Origin: Pseudopithomyces maydicus
Taxonomy: Eukaryota > Ascomycota > Dothideomycetes > Pleosporales > Didymosphaeriaceae
Direction of reading: 5' to 3'
Assembly: GCA_026873275.1 (NCBI GenBank)
Contig: JANTUC010000022.1
Coordinates: 248,001-312,000 of the forward strand
Length of the DNA: 64,000 bases
Part shown: positions 53,452 through 64,000 of the stretch, piece by piece
Position numbering within the stretch: position 1 is the first letter of the stretch
Layout of the letters: the number at the start of each line of letters is the position of its first letter
Notes under the pieces: generated by a model
Database searches by the model: none
Seen by the model: the letters and a program-made list of their open reading frames with translations, nothing else
What the model was told of the DNA's origin: nothing
Position numbers and translations under genes: made by a program

Positions 53452-56400
53452 CCCCACGGTAGTGCGACTGTACGGTCGAATAGCTCTTTCTTTCTGGTTT
53501 TCAGATTGCAAAGACGTTCGGTCGGGGCCGCGTCTTTAATGATTGGGGCGATGTTGAAATTTTACGTGGGCTGACGGGCAATTTTGCAACGGTCCGAACG
53601 GCTTTTGAATGGGGCGAAACACGTGAAGCTGAAGCCGTCCCGTGTCCAGGTTACTTCGTATGTACAGCAACAGCACGGCCGCACCCGACTGCCAGGGCCA
53701 AAGAAAGGTGTGATGTGCGATGATGTCCCCGTATCACACGACGAGCTGTGGCGATGATCTCTCTCGATGAAGCGAGCCAGCCGACAAGCGAACGCAGATC
53801 GCGCTCTCGTGCAAAATGCACGACACTGGCCGAGGGGATCGTCGCCTTTAAAGAAAGAAGTCGACCCAGAGACAAGTGCGCGAAAAAAGATGAGATTGCA
53901 AACGGTTGCCAGGGGCAGATGGCAAGTCTTTTCACGGTAGCGGCGGCAGCGGGAGAGCTAAAGTAGTGACCACAGGTCTGGCGACACCAGGGCTGCGGTG
54001 AGCAAAATAAGACTTATTATGGGAAGATTGCAGTGCGCCGTGGACGCGGTACCTGGACCGTGACGCACCCATTGGCACGGCATAGCGCCATTGCGGCCAT
54101 AGATAATGCGAGTTGAGGAACGTGGGTGGTGCCGCCGTAGCAGAGGGAAAGAAGGAAGGGGGTGGTGGTGGTGCTGTTGTGCTCTGGCAGTATACATGCC
54201 CCTGCGCCACCCACTCGCCATCCGTCCCATCCATCGATCCACTAACATACGCGTCGGCAGCGGGTATGCAGACTTCCACCCAGCCCATCCTGGGGGTTTT
54301 TGTTTTGGTCGGGATGGAGGCGGGACGGCGGCGCTGGGGGATGGGATGGGATGGGTCGTGCTATCGTCTACGGACCCTCCTCCCCATGCATTCACCCACC
54401 ACCGCGTTGCCTCTTTGCGACGCGCACGGCAGCGCTGCCTCGTCCCTACTCCCTTCTACTCTACCCCTTCCAAGCAAAAAGTGTTGGGCCAATGGACGGC
54501 CAGAGAGCATCCTCGTGCTATCAGAGACGGTCGTCATGCGAGAGATAACACGGCTGTTGTGCAATGGCGAGAGACTGTGCACTCCCGTGGATGGCACCAT
54601 TGCAACTGCCTTGGCCATGCTACACTCTGTTTGTCCCGGCCAGGGAGCCCGTGTCGGTGTGCAAAGCACTGTTGATTCTGACAGGTGCTAGGGGATGCGG
54701 CTGAGCCACCGAAAACAAACCGGCGTCTAAACTATAAGCAGTCGCCCAGCATGTTTCATCCGTCCAGAGACAGAGCGGTGTACAAGTTGCTTTGTGGTGT
54801 TGAGCTCAGCCTGCAGGCGGTTTGATATGTATGCGTGCGCCGCAGCCGACCACATTTATCCCAAACAGGAGGGGGGTCGTCAGGATGACCCGTCGAGTCA
54901 TTCTTACTACGCAGCGAGACGAGCACCGCCGTGTGCCTGCCGGGTGCTGCTCAGCGATGGCTTCTGATGACAGACGGCCGACTCTGAGCACAACCCGAGC
55001 CTTGTCACGCCTTTGCACGCGACAGACACCAGGCGCGAAGCCCGCCGTAAGCATCACACGATGCTCCAAAGCCCGAGGCCCTCGCAATCTCGATCTCTGG
55101 TGAGAACCTTCACCCTGTTCACACGAACCCGGCGTCCCCAGGGCTGTGATGTAGTGCTCCATTCGATGAGCATATCCAATGTCCTAATCGAGCCTCCAGC
55201 CACGCCTCTGCTCTGCACCGCACGACACCCTTACCCTCGCTAATCTGCGTCGCCGACGGCTCTTCCACGCACGCTGCATGCACGTTCGCATCTCGTCACA
55301 CACGATGCCGGATAGAGGACATGTCACGACCTTTCTGCGTCACTCTGGCCGTCGGTACAAGCATTGGGCCTAGAATCGACGAAGCGCCAAGACGCACTCT
55401 CATGCACCTGCTTCTGTTTGCGTAACGGTTCGGCTAATACGCTCCGATGCTCCATTCGATACCAGCACCACACCAAGGCGGGAGTCTATCTGTGGTGGGC
55501 TCGTTGATATGCCGTGATTGCCGCGGACAAACATGTGAAAGGAGGGCATTTCGTCATCGTTCTGGCGAGTTGGTGGTGCAGTGAGGTGTGGTACACGCGA
55601 CAAGCGGTGGTTGTTATCCGTACATTCTGCCACCAGCCAATCAGCGATCGGGTGAACGAGCACGACTTTTTTGTTGATTCATGATACCAACAAGGCTGTC
55701 AGAGCAAAGCGATAAAAGCAGGTATCATCGATGACTCGTGGATTCCAGGAATGCAGCTCAAGTAGAGATTCCCCAACATGTAGATTCATTCCACCTGTGT
55801 CAGTTCTACAATAACGACATGTGAGGGCGGAGAAGTTTATATATGAACACGCAAAAATTGTAGAAGATTTGCACGCTTTTTCACGACAGTTCATATCAAT
55901 TTCCTGTACTTGGTCATCTCATAGCATTTCCTCTGCCTTCTCCAACCTTCCCAGTCCCGCCCCGCATTCTCCTCTCCACCACAGACCACAGCAACAACGA
56001 AGCAATACCAACACTCCCAATCTAACAACCACCATATCCATTTCTCACAACAAAATTTTTTTTACAAGTATCGATGCTGTAGTTACCATGGTATAACGCG
56101 CATCCGCCTTTACGATTTATTCAATAGGTGGTGATTTTACTAAGACGTATATCGAATTTACTATAGTAAAAGACGTTTTGAAAACCAAGTAACAGAAAAA
56201 TAAAATTCGAACTCCCTTCATCCCGAAAATGCTAACTATTGTACCCCCCGATCCATCCTGCTCGCTCCTGCAATATTAACATATTCAAAATTCAAATCAA
56301 ACAAACTGCCAACATCGTCGAATATGACCACGCACTCGCTCTCCCTGCAGCATCTACACTAGCCATCTATCGCATACTGCAACACAACTCCCAATTCTTT

Positions 56401-58307
56401 TTTTCCTCCGCGGATATCGCATTCTAAACCGCATTTCTAGTTTTTCCAGTCATCTGCCACTTTACAGCAGCAAAAAATAGAAACGTGCAGACCGTCAGTC
56501 CATACGATACCCATTCAAGAAGGTAGAGTGACATTTTACATACACACACTTCAACCACTATTTTCATACTAAGTAAAAAAGAAAAAAGGTATAACGCTTG
56601 GTTTAACGAAACAATACATATACACAACACCTATGTTTACATCTATATCTAAATAATCTATAATCTATCTATCTCGTACACTGCTCTTTCCCCTACGCCA
56701 CGCTGGTACGTGATTTGTTTTTGTTTCGCGTCTCTCTTGTTTGACCGGTATATATATTTATATATATATGATATTTCCCTTTCAGATTGACCGCACCATC
56801 TTCCCCCCTATACCCCACTTTCACTTTTTACGTCTCACTTCTCTTCCACCCCTCATAAAAAAAACCAGCATCAGTACCAAAAATCACATTCCTAACCCCC
56901 TCCCTGGACCCCCTTTTTCTCCTCTCTCCAAAGAAATAAGGTGCTTAGAATGTCCCACCTAGCAGGACAACAAAAAAAGAAAAAAAAAGGAAAAAAATTA
57001 AAACAATTCAAGGATCAAGCCCGGGCGTTGAAATAAAACCCGCTCGAGGCATACATAGAGATGAATCCCCAACACGGCAGCCATGCGAGGGGTGTATTTC
57101 CCGCTCATCTTGCACCAGGCTTGAGCTCAAGTTTGAGGCTTTAGTTTTTGCAGGGTGAAGGTCGATGGATGGGCGGGCGGGCGGGCGGGTGTACGTAGAC
57201 GACGAGCGAGACGGAACGGAAGCGGATATACATGTACTATATGTATGGGTCCTTATGTAGTCATTCAGATGGATATAGACAAGCACACATGATGGATATA
57301 CGAAGGACACCCCCTTGCGATGTGCAGAAATGCAATTATCTCAAAGGTAAGTGCGGCATTTGCCTACTTTGATCTGATATCCAGTCCCGGAGGTGCTATA
57401 TCGTGATCGATACCAAGCCATCCGTCTTTCCGTCTCACTTCCACTTCTCAAACCGCGTCCCCGCCTTTTGGACCACTCAGCCTATTCCAGGTACGTACTT
57501 AGGCACGTATGCACATATATATGTATATGTATATATACGTAAATCCCCCTCCCTCTCGCGATAAATCCGTCGTTGCACTTCCCTACTTCAGCCGTCACGT
57601 CTCGACCTCCATACGTCATCCCACCAATCGGCGGCGTTGCACACTGTGCTGCTAGATAGATGTCTAGGATGGACGTCCGTCCAGACGTGCTCTTCCGTCG
57701 GGTTCACGACACGAGCGATGCATGGTTGGACATGGATGTAGCGTGGGGCGTAGTTTGGAACGCACTGCTATGGGCGGAGGAGTCGGTTTTGCTAGGACGG
57801 ATAGATAGCCTAGGGGGGAGAGATGATGTGGTGAGTAGCGGGGCGGAGGCAAGTTCGGTACGTCACGGGTGAGAAGGGCGTGCTGGGCTGGGGTTCGGAG
57901 CTGGGCTGGGGACCCAACTCTGCACTGAAGAACAAGGACTTGACGCTTTCCTCTCCCCGTGGTTGCGAAGGAGATGTGGCAGACACCGAGAGATACACAG
58001 ATGTGGGTCGAATGCTCGTTTCGCATTATCCCTATCGCACGCGCTCACGGACTCGATATCACGCACGGCCAGCAACGCATTGCATCGCCCCTGATTGCCC
58101 GCCCCGCCGTCCCTCATATATGAACGCGTATCATGGTGAAATTTTGTTATGGTTTTCAATCATGTTTCATACATGCCCTTTTGGCGCGCCATACCGGGCC
58201 GACGGTTTAATTGAAGCCCATCACGTCCCGTTATCGTGTGCCGTGCCTGAAGTCAGAGAGACGCCGTGTATGCCCCCGCCCGAAGAATTCATTCACCACC
58301 GTTACAT
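53452..58307. other. 4.9-kb spacer without a supported gene
   Basis: 53.5-55.6 kb is GC-balanced, with several overlapping frames of 100-190 codons on both strands but no recognisable protein or splice pattern. 55.8-57.0 kb is A/T- and C/T-rich with homopolymers (poly-A near 56,975-57,000). TATA/TATG tracts lie at 56,748-56,770 and 57,518-57,540, and (GGGC)n at 57,173-57,188. Long transcripts or ncRNA cannot be excluded. Confidence 0.5.
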
Positions 58308-59023
58308 CTACGACTCGGTCTTGACGCGAGCCTTGCTGTTCGTGACCTTAACGCCCAACTGCTTTGCCTTGGCGATGATGTCGATGCGCTTTCTTGCGGA
58401 GACGGAGTGGGAGATCCTATGAACGTTAGTCGAGGGTGGGGAGTGTGGAAGGTCAGCGAGGCGTACTCTGCGGCGAAGGTCTGGTTGTGCATGAGGAGGA
58501 GGTCGACGTCACGGGCTGCGATTCGTTAGTCGTTGGTCTGTGGACGGCCGATGGTAGATTGCGTACCGTTGTTGACGACGAAAGCCTTGTGGCCGGAAGG
58601 CATGAGGTGACGGGTCTTCTTGTTGGATCCGTAACCGATCTAAGTCGCGATTTCGTCAGCCAAAGTTCCAAAACGGGCGACCCCGCTCTGGTCGCTTTCC
58701 AATGCCAGCTCTTTCCCTCCGAGTTGCGCATTGCGATGGGAAGCGTACCTTGGGCATAGCGGCCTGGCCCTTGAACCGCCTTCGGACGCGGTTGTCAATA
58801 CCCTTGGGCTTCCTCCATGACGGGTCGACGCCTAATCCACAGTCAGAACCTCCCTTCTCTCCTCAATCGACGATGCGGTATCCCTCACATTTGAAGCGGT
58901 CGGACTGGTGGCGGTTGAAGCGCTTGGTGTCTACATGTTGTCAGTCGCAATATTCGAGGTCCTCGGTGGACGGGCGGGCGTACGCTTCTTGACGATCGGG
59001 ACGTGCTTCTTTGCGGCAACCAT
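58308..59023 (-). CDS. RPL32: 60S ribosomal protein L32 (eL32)
   Basis: Six small exons: 58984-59023, 58889-58930, 58749-58831, 58567-58639, 58467-58515 and 58308-58416; 131 residues, the normal length. The spliced protein reads MVAAKKHVPIVKK, TKRFNRHQSDRFKC, VDPSWRKPKGIDNRVRRRFK, IGYGSNKKTRHLMPSGHKAF, DVDLLLMHNQTFAAE, SHSVSARKRIDIIAKAKQLG and ends VKTES. All introns are GT-AG with matching phases. Several exons are under 50 nt, so frame-length gene finding misses the gene. Part of the large ribosomal subunit. Confidence 0.95.
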
Positions 59024-59645
59024 CTGCAGAGGCCTGTTAGCAATTGACGGCGGGTGCAGCGTCCATGGCACGTACTTTGTCGGTTTTGTCGTGGCGGTCG
59101 TCGGGTTGGCGTTGAAGTTCGTCTAACAAAGTCGAAAAGTGCGGATGGGTCTGTGGGCCAAGACGCTAAACAAGCGAAGCGAGAGAGAAAAGCACGGGCC
59201 ATTACCAGTTCGTCCTCACCAACGAGAGCGAGCATGGAGAAGAAAGGATTTACCCAGGGAGAAGACTTTTGCGATGCTGCAGTACATAGCGCGAACTAGG
59301 TGTGTGCACATGAAAGGTCAATAGGTATTGTACCGACCGAAACTATTCGCAACGGCAATCGCATCTACGCTCGTTCGCACAAACTCCGGATGTCAAGAGT
59401 TTGCACCACTCTTATTCATGTCTGCCGGGCTAAGCTATCCAGAGGAAATACCTTCTCGGAACGTTCCATCCCACGTGGACGGAGGGTGTGTGATGCTACC
59501 CATGCATATAAACCATACTCTGATCACCTCTCAACATGTTCCCTTTGAACAAATCTGACACTCCATCAAACATCACGGAAGTGTCCCCTGAGCCATGTCC
59601 ATGCTTGGCCATGAGCCCAAATTCGCCACCAGATACTTCTGCCCT
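59024..59645. other. Promoter of RPL32 and 3' region of DCN1
   Basis: No supported gene; both flanking genes are on the minus strand. Confidence 0.4.
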
Positions 59646-62600
59646 CTAGTACTCCATCTCGTCGAGATTCTCCTCCGGGGTCGGTCGCTTCTCCTTCTTG
59701 ACCCACTCGACGAAGTCGTCGATGACCGATGGCCACGATGCCGACTCATCCCAGAAGCTCATGGCCTCGTCTTCGAGCGTCAGCTTGGCGAACTTGAGCG
59801 TCTCATTCCACATGTCCTTGTTGACGCTCTTCTTCCACTGAGCATTGAGGAACTCGGTCCACCACTCGAACCACGGCGAGTTGGGGCTCGTCCACCGCAC
59901 CGCAGACAGGTTCGATGTGAAGAGGAGCTCCCAGAAGGTGATTGCCGCCTCGAGAGGCACGGCCTTCGAGCCAGGGGTCTTGCCAACGGAGAAAGTGTAC
60001 TTGTACACCTTCTCGAATGCGTCCCTGTCGGATGGTAACCTCTTTGTCAGCGCGTCGATGTGGGCTTTCTGCTTCTCGAGTGTGTCGGCGCTGCACGATT
60101 GTAAGTTTGATAGGCACCATATAGTGTAGGGCACCTACTTGACAGCTGCCCATCCGTCAACAAAGCCCTTCCTGTCCATCTCGCCCATCGTCGGCGCTTG
60201 GATGATCTCCATGACAGCCAGAGCATCCATGCCCTCGAGGTCCACCTCAAGATCTGTCATGAAGTACTTCATGCATCCATCGGGGCCAATGGTGTCGGGT
60301 GAATTTGGATCGTCGCGGTAGCTATCGAAGAGTTTGGCCAGGTTCGTCTTTGTGGAAGTCGAGGCTCCTGAACCACCCCCAGCACCGAAGTATCTACACA
60401 ACATTAGCAACGTGCTTGTGAAAAGTAAAATGTAGAAACAAAACAAGAACGCAATCAGTACGTTGCATTGAGCCCAAAATGGAATGGCCCGTTCGCCACC
60501 GGGTTGAATGGGTGTCCGAAATATCCCTGCGCTGGCAGTACAGGATAGGGACTAACGTAATGGCCCGGTCCCCCTAGACCTGGGTTTACAAGGGGAGGAA
60601 GAACATTATGAATCCGTGAGCGGTCCAGGGGTGGGTACATCGCAACAGGAGTGCTGCCAGGCTGAATGTGCCCCATGGAACTGCTCCTCACGGGCTCGCC
60701 GTTCGTCGGTCGAGGCATTATAGCGGGAGGCACCGCAGCGGAAGCACTGTGTGAATGAGAATGGTGAGGGCCGGGACTCGGCCCATACCGTGTCTCGATA
60801 GCTTCAAGCGCCTCGTGCAGCATCATAGTCGGCCTCCCAGGCAAAGGCGTGTTGGACACGGTTTCGCCTCTCGAAATCTGATCTTTTCTGTATTGAATGA
60901 TGTTCCTGAAAATCTCCTGTTGACGCTCTGAAAGTGTGTTCTGGTACCAACTCCGTCTCAAGGTGGCGGTGTGGGAATCGCTATTGAGGTTTAGCTTCCC
61001 ATGGTGACGAAGCGGTACTTTACGTACGTCATGTAACCCATTGGATCGCCGTAGAAGACGTCTTGAAAACGGCACATAGCTGTGATCGGAAGGTTGCTGA
61101 AGAGAGTGACCAGTCCTGGACAATTCAAGAATGTGATGGGCACGTGCCACGCTGTATTCAACTTCGTCTGTCGCACGAAATCATCCCACTGGAAATAGCA
61201 TGAATGTGGTCCCGAATTTCTGATGAGCTCCCAAAGCGGAATCCGTAGTGGAACAGGAGGGCCTATGCCCTGATTATAATGTGTGACGTGGCCATAAGGC
61301 ATTTGCTGCAATCCAGTATTTCCGTTACTGCCAGACGCTTGCCCAGCCGATTGAGGAACTCCCGCAGGAGTGCCACGGCGGGCATTGTGGCCGGGAAACG
61401 ATGGAGCAGACTATTAGCGATTAGCGGCGACGAGACGCAGCGCAGACGCGATATCCCACGTACAGGACGCTGTGGATTGTTACCCGCCGGGCCAGTCGGT
61501 GGTTTCCTAGGTGGCTGTGATGTTACTTGTCGTGGTGTTTCTAAGTGTGGCACCGATGGGATCCCGTGGAAAGTAGTGCTCATATGCTCGAATTGATGGC
61601 GTCCGTGTACTAGTAGAGCCTGCAGCCGTGCCGCAAAATCGTCCGTTGATTCGCGAAGAGCAGAAATGGGAGGATGAGTGGAGAGATCGTTGAATAGAGT
61701 TGAGATGTTCTGTAGGGTAACACTTGGGTTGAGATGCTCCGGTTCTTCGAGAAGCTGTGTCGGCAGCGTATTAGGAGGTAGCGGGAGATCATCTGTCTCG
61801 AGGACGGTAGGAGTGCAGCCACTAAGTCTCGTCTTAGACGATGGAGCTTAATGTGCCTTTACCGCGATTGGTACAGTACCTGGGATTTCTTTCTAATGTT
61901 GTATATGTAGTCTGAAGCTGGGTTGATGATTGTGTCGATGAGCTAAATGAGCGGTTGCTCGTATAAGAAGTACCCGAAATCTTGCGATTATTGCGATGGC
62001 GCCCTGCGAGCTGTCTGGCTCTGTCTTGGGATGATCCGAACATGTTGGGCGATGTTGTAGTCGGACCAGAAATACGCTCGGGGTGGAAGGCGATGAAGGA
62101 GGGCGTTCATTCAGGTATAGCAGAGAAGGAAAACCAGAGCTACAGTTGTCTGGTGCGGCAGCGAAGTAATAGTCCCAGCAAGAGCTTCGAGCATGTTTAC
62201 GCTCCATCCTGGAAGTAGCCGCGAGCGCGTATCTTGCGAATATCTCCAGTGCGCTCAGGGTGCGAACGAGCACCTGCCATCTGCGCCGGTTGTCATGTCT
62301 CTTATCCGGTCTTTCGGAGTTCTAGGGGCGTGTTCGTCCGATATTCCTCGTGCCGCAATTGTTCTTCCCAGATCTAGACGACCAGAAACTCTTAATCTCG
62401 AAGCCGGTTCAGAAGCGCCTGCCGTCTTCGCCATTACCGTATTCCTGATCTGGCCATTCAAATCTCCCGGAGTTTATTCATCCAGCATCCGGTGTCCCAA
62501 TTATTCCTTGCCAATCCAGGAGTTTTCATCACCCCCAGAGCACACCTTCTCTCCGCCTCTCTTACCACCCAACAACCCCAAACAAAAAGCACAAAAGCAC

Positions 62601-62871
62601 AAAAACACAAAAACACAAAAACAACAATCACTTACGCATTAACCGCCGTACTCGGATCCCACCCCGCGCTCTTCAAATACTGCACACGCACCTCGTTAGC
62701 CCTTTCCTCATTCCTCTATCCTCTTTCCCAGGGCTCTCCCCTCCCCAAATGTACATCTATCTACCCCAACCAGGACGCACATACCTTAATCGCCGTCTTC
62801 TGATCCGTCGACGCAAAGCTCACAAACTGGCTGATCGCCGCCTTCTGCTGCGACGTGTACACTGACGGCAT
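59646..62871 (-). CDS. DCN1: DCN1 cullin-neddylation scaffold, split by a gene-containing intron
   Basis: Exons 62785-62871, 62636-62679, 60139-60393 and 59646-60090 give 276 residues, the usual fungal length. N-terminal UBA-like part: MPSVYTSQQKAAISQFVSFA, then YLKSAGWDPSTAVNA joined to YFGAGGGSG. C-terminal PONY domain: LAKLFDSYRDDPN, YFMTDLEVDLEGMDALAVME, FWELLFTSNLSAVRWTSPNS, MWNETLKFAKLTLEDEAMSF, WPSVIDDFVEWVKKEKRPT. DCN1 binds cullins and Ubc12 and stimulates NEDD8 transfer. Phases 0, 2, 2 agree across all joins. Intron 1 is 105 nt and intron 3 is 48 nt, but intron 2 (60394-62635) is 2,242 nt and encloses a complete gene on the same strand. Without that splice the UBA-like exons and PONY exons would be separate transcripts. 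Confidence 0.9.
60455..62043 (-). CDS. Hypothetical gene nested inside DCN1 intron 2 (same strand)
   Basis: Exons 61880-62043, 61464-61821, 61028-61410 and 60455-60980; introns of 58, 53 and 47 nt, GT-AG, phases 2, 0, 2, giving 476 residues. The N-terminus is Ser/Thr/Gln-rich (MFGSSQDRARQLAGRHRNNR). A folded-looking middle follows: IPLWELIRNSGPHSCYFQWD, AWHVPITFLNCPGLVTLFSN, FQDVFYGDPMGYMT, SWYQNTLSERQQEIFRNIIQ. The tail is Pro/Gly/His-rich, ending GPFHFGLNATY. No domain recognised. Its stop lies only 61 bases upstream of DCN1 exon 3. Its last codons AAT-GCA-AC are followed by GTACTG, which could act as a donor and splice in phase into DCN1 exon 3, so a chimeric product is conceivable. Confidence 0.75.
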
Positions 62872-63529
62872 ATTCGAATTAGCTTGTTGTCTCCTCTTTC
62901 TCTTTGTATATGTATAAATGTCTCGCTGGGATTCAGTCTCGTGGGGTCGAAGCGACCTTCGCTTTTCGTTTGCTTGGTCGGGTGGACGTGATACGCGCGC
63001 CGGGGTGAGAGGGACGTGTTGGAGGTTGCTGCCGCGGTAGGTAGACGAGCGAGACGGATATCTATCTACCCCGCCGCTGCGTTCGCTTGAGGGAAAGACG
63101 TAAAAGGGTAAGACGAGGATGCGGGCAGGCGGTCGATGTGTATATAGCGGACGGGCAGGCGGACAGGCGAGCGGTGCGCGGTGCAGAGAGGAGGAAGACA
63201 GACAGGCAACCACGTATCGCGGTGACGCTCGGTGCTCCCAGTGCGAGCTGTGCTGTGCTGCGCTGCGCTGTCGGTACCCTGCCTACCGTACCCCACCATC
63301 ACGCTAGCAGGCCAGGCCGGTGGGATGGGTGGATGGCTGCCTGAGCGCTAAGGCAGAAAGCTAACGTCTGAGCTCGCGCGGGATGGACCGTGTCGTACTT
63401 GTCGTCCTCCGTTGTTGTACGCATGTGTATGTATGTATGCATATACATATATGTATGTATATATGCATACATACATACGCACCGTCCCAGGCACTAAAAT
63501 CAAAAACAAAAACAAAATCACAAACTCAC
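62872..63529. other. DCN1 upstream region with TATG tract
   Basis: Presumed DCN1 promoter and leader. Short purine repeats; a TATG/CATA palindromic tract at 63,422-63,478. No supported gene. Confidence 0.4.
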
Positions 63530-63641
63530 CTCCAGCTACAGTATCCCGACTTCCCACCTTCCTCACCTTCTTCGGCCTCGTCTCCGAAGCCATTTCCTCC
63601 GCGTCGCCTTCGTCCTTGGAGAGACCGCGTTTCCTAGACAT
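63530..63641 (-). CDS. Possible first exon of a small basic protein (tentative)
   Basis: ATG 63639-63641 opens MSRKRGLSKDEGDAEEMASE then RPKKVRKVGSRDTVAG, followed by GTGAGT at 63524-63529, a good donor. The first TAG acceptor gives a 36-nt intron, which is too short, and leads into a translated TATG microsatellite; a real downstream exon cannot be fixed. The lysine/arginine clusters (SRKR, RPKKVRK) look like a nuclear signal. It may be a short gene ending near 63,348, or an error. Confidence 0.3.
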
Positions 63642-64000
63642 GATGCAAAGGCTTGATCTGACGCAGGTGATGAGGGCGTCGAGCATATACGTCGTGCGTG
63701 CGCGTGTGGACGATGACCTTTATATGTACTTAACACACATGTACGATACGTATCCTGCGTGACGGCGAAAACGCCAAACGGCTCAACGGGTGAAGGAAAG
63801 GGTGGACGGTTGAACGAACGAACAAATAAACACGGGGACAGGTGTTTACGTGTTGTGTTGTGTTGCGTCTCACTTACTATTTTACGTTCCGGCGGTGTGT
63901 AGGTGGGCGAGTCATCTCAAGCAGTGCGAAGTGATGATATGCACATGTTTTGCCCGCAGCAAACGCTCACCTGGGCCAAGGCGCTTGTTTTGGTAAATAC
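63642..64000. other. Window end, nothing supported
   Basis: Short AACG repeats (GAACGAACGAACAAA near 63,810). No coding frame of note before the window ends. Confidence 0.4.

Noticed and set aside
54106..54691. Two overlapping plus-strand frames of about 190 codons
   Set aside because: Both frames are open together, neither shows a domain or intron logic; likely low stop density by composition.
56150..56240. TTCGAACTC-like sequence considered as a tRNA B box
   Set aside because: No matching A box, no acceptor stem or cloverleaf around it. No tRNA or 5S rRNA signature found elsewhere either.
57880..58422. 180-codon plus-strand frame
   Set aside because: Overlaps RPL32 exons on the opposite strand, which are certain.
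60135..60446. Independent short gene starting near the codon at 60446
   Set aside because: Its first residues are intron translated in frame; the exon begins after TGTGTAG at 60393 and continues the DCN1 sequence.

Overview
This window looks like the nuclear genome of a filamentous ascomycete (Pezizomycotina; probably a dothideomycete, which is an inference). Introns are short, mostly about 45-140 nt, with GT-AG ends and CTAAC-like branch sites. The gene set contains orthologues typical of fungi: a GtaA-like glutaminase, VAC8, the RPC53/RPC4 subunit, the small subunit of ribonucleotide reductase (RNR2), EBP2, DCN1 and RPL32. Coordinates given for spliced genes are outer limits; exon joins worked out by hand from splice sites and reading-frame phase are in each entry.

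Bases 1 to about 16,600 are gene-poor, richer in A/T and accessory-like. They hold the 3' end of a GH31 glycosidase gene, a secreted cysteine protein with a possible internal repeat, BMT6 (rRNA methyltransferase), a small membrane protein, a divergent SEC11-like signal peptidase, a small secreted cysteine protein, a wax-synthase-like membrane acyltransferase, a decayed gene remnant, an MFS transporter and a thioredoxin-domain protein. AT-rich islands near 8.2-8.4 kb and 12.9 kb resemble RIP-affected DNA.

From about 17 kb to the end the genes are mainly housekeeping: a PDI/ERp38-type chaperone, an HSBP1 homologue head to head with EBP2, a three-exon unknown, secreted glutaminase, a protein kinase, VAC8, RPC53, RNR2, a DGR2-like WD40 protein, a cysteine-rich one-pass membrane protein, a lineage-specific coiled-coil/LRGG block, an unknown conserved protein, RPL32 and DCN1. 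Long spacers (25.8-29.4, 44.7-46.9 and 53.5-58.3 kb) carry TATG/TACA tetranucleotide tracts and show no convincing gene.

Four things stand out. (1) DCN1 is complete only if a 2,242-nt intron is removed, and that intron holds an entire four-exon gene on the same strand. (2) Seven ACGCGT boxes lie upstream of RNR2, and five more lie in its introns. (3) At least eleven otherwise well-conserved reading frames are broken by one base in G/C homopolymers, mostly runs of exactly five; this points to base-calling loss rather than gene death. (4) Two neighbouring blocks at 48.4-51.3 kb share an EEYF-x-ALE...LRGG module. No transposon, tRNA, rRNA or CRISPR could be supported.
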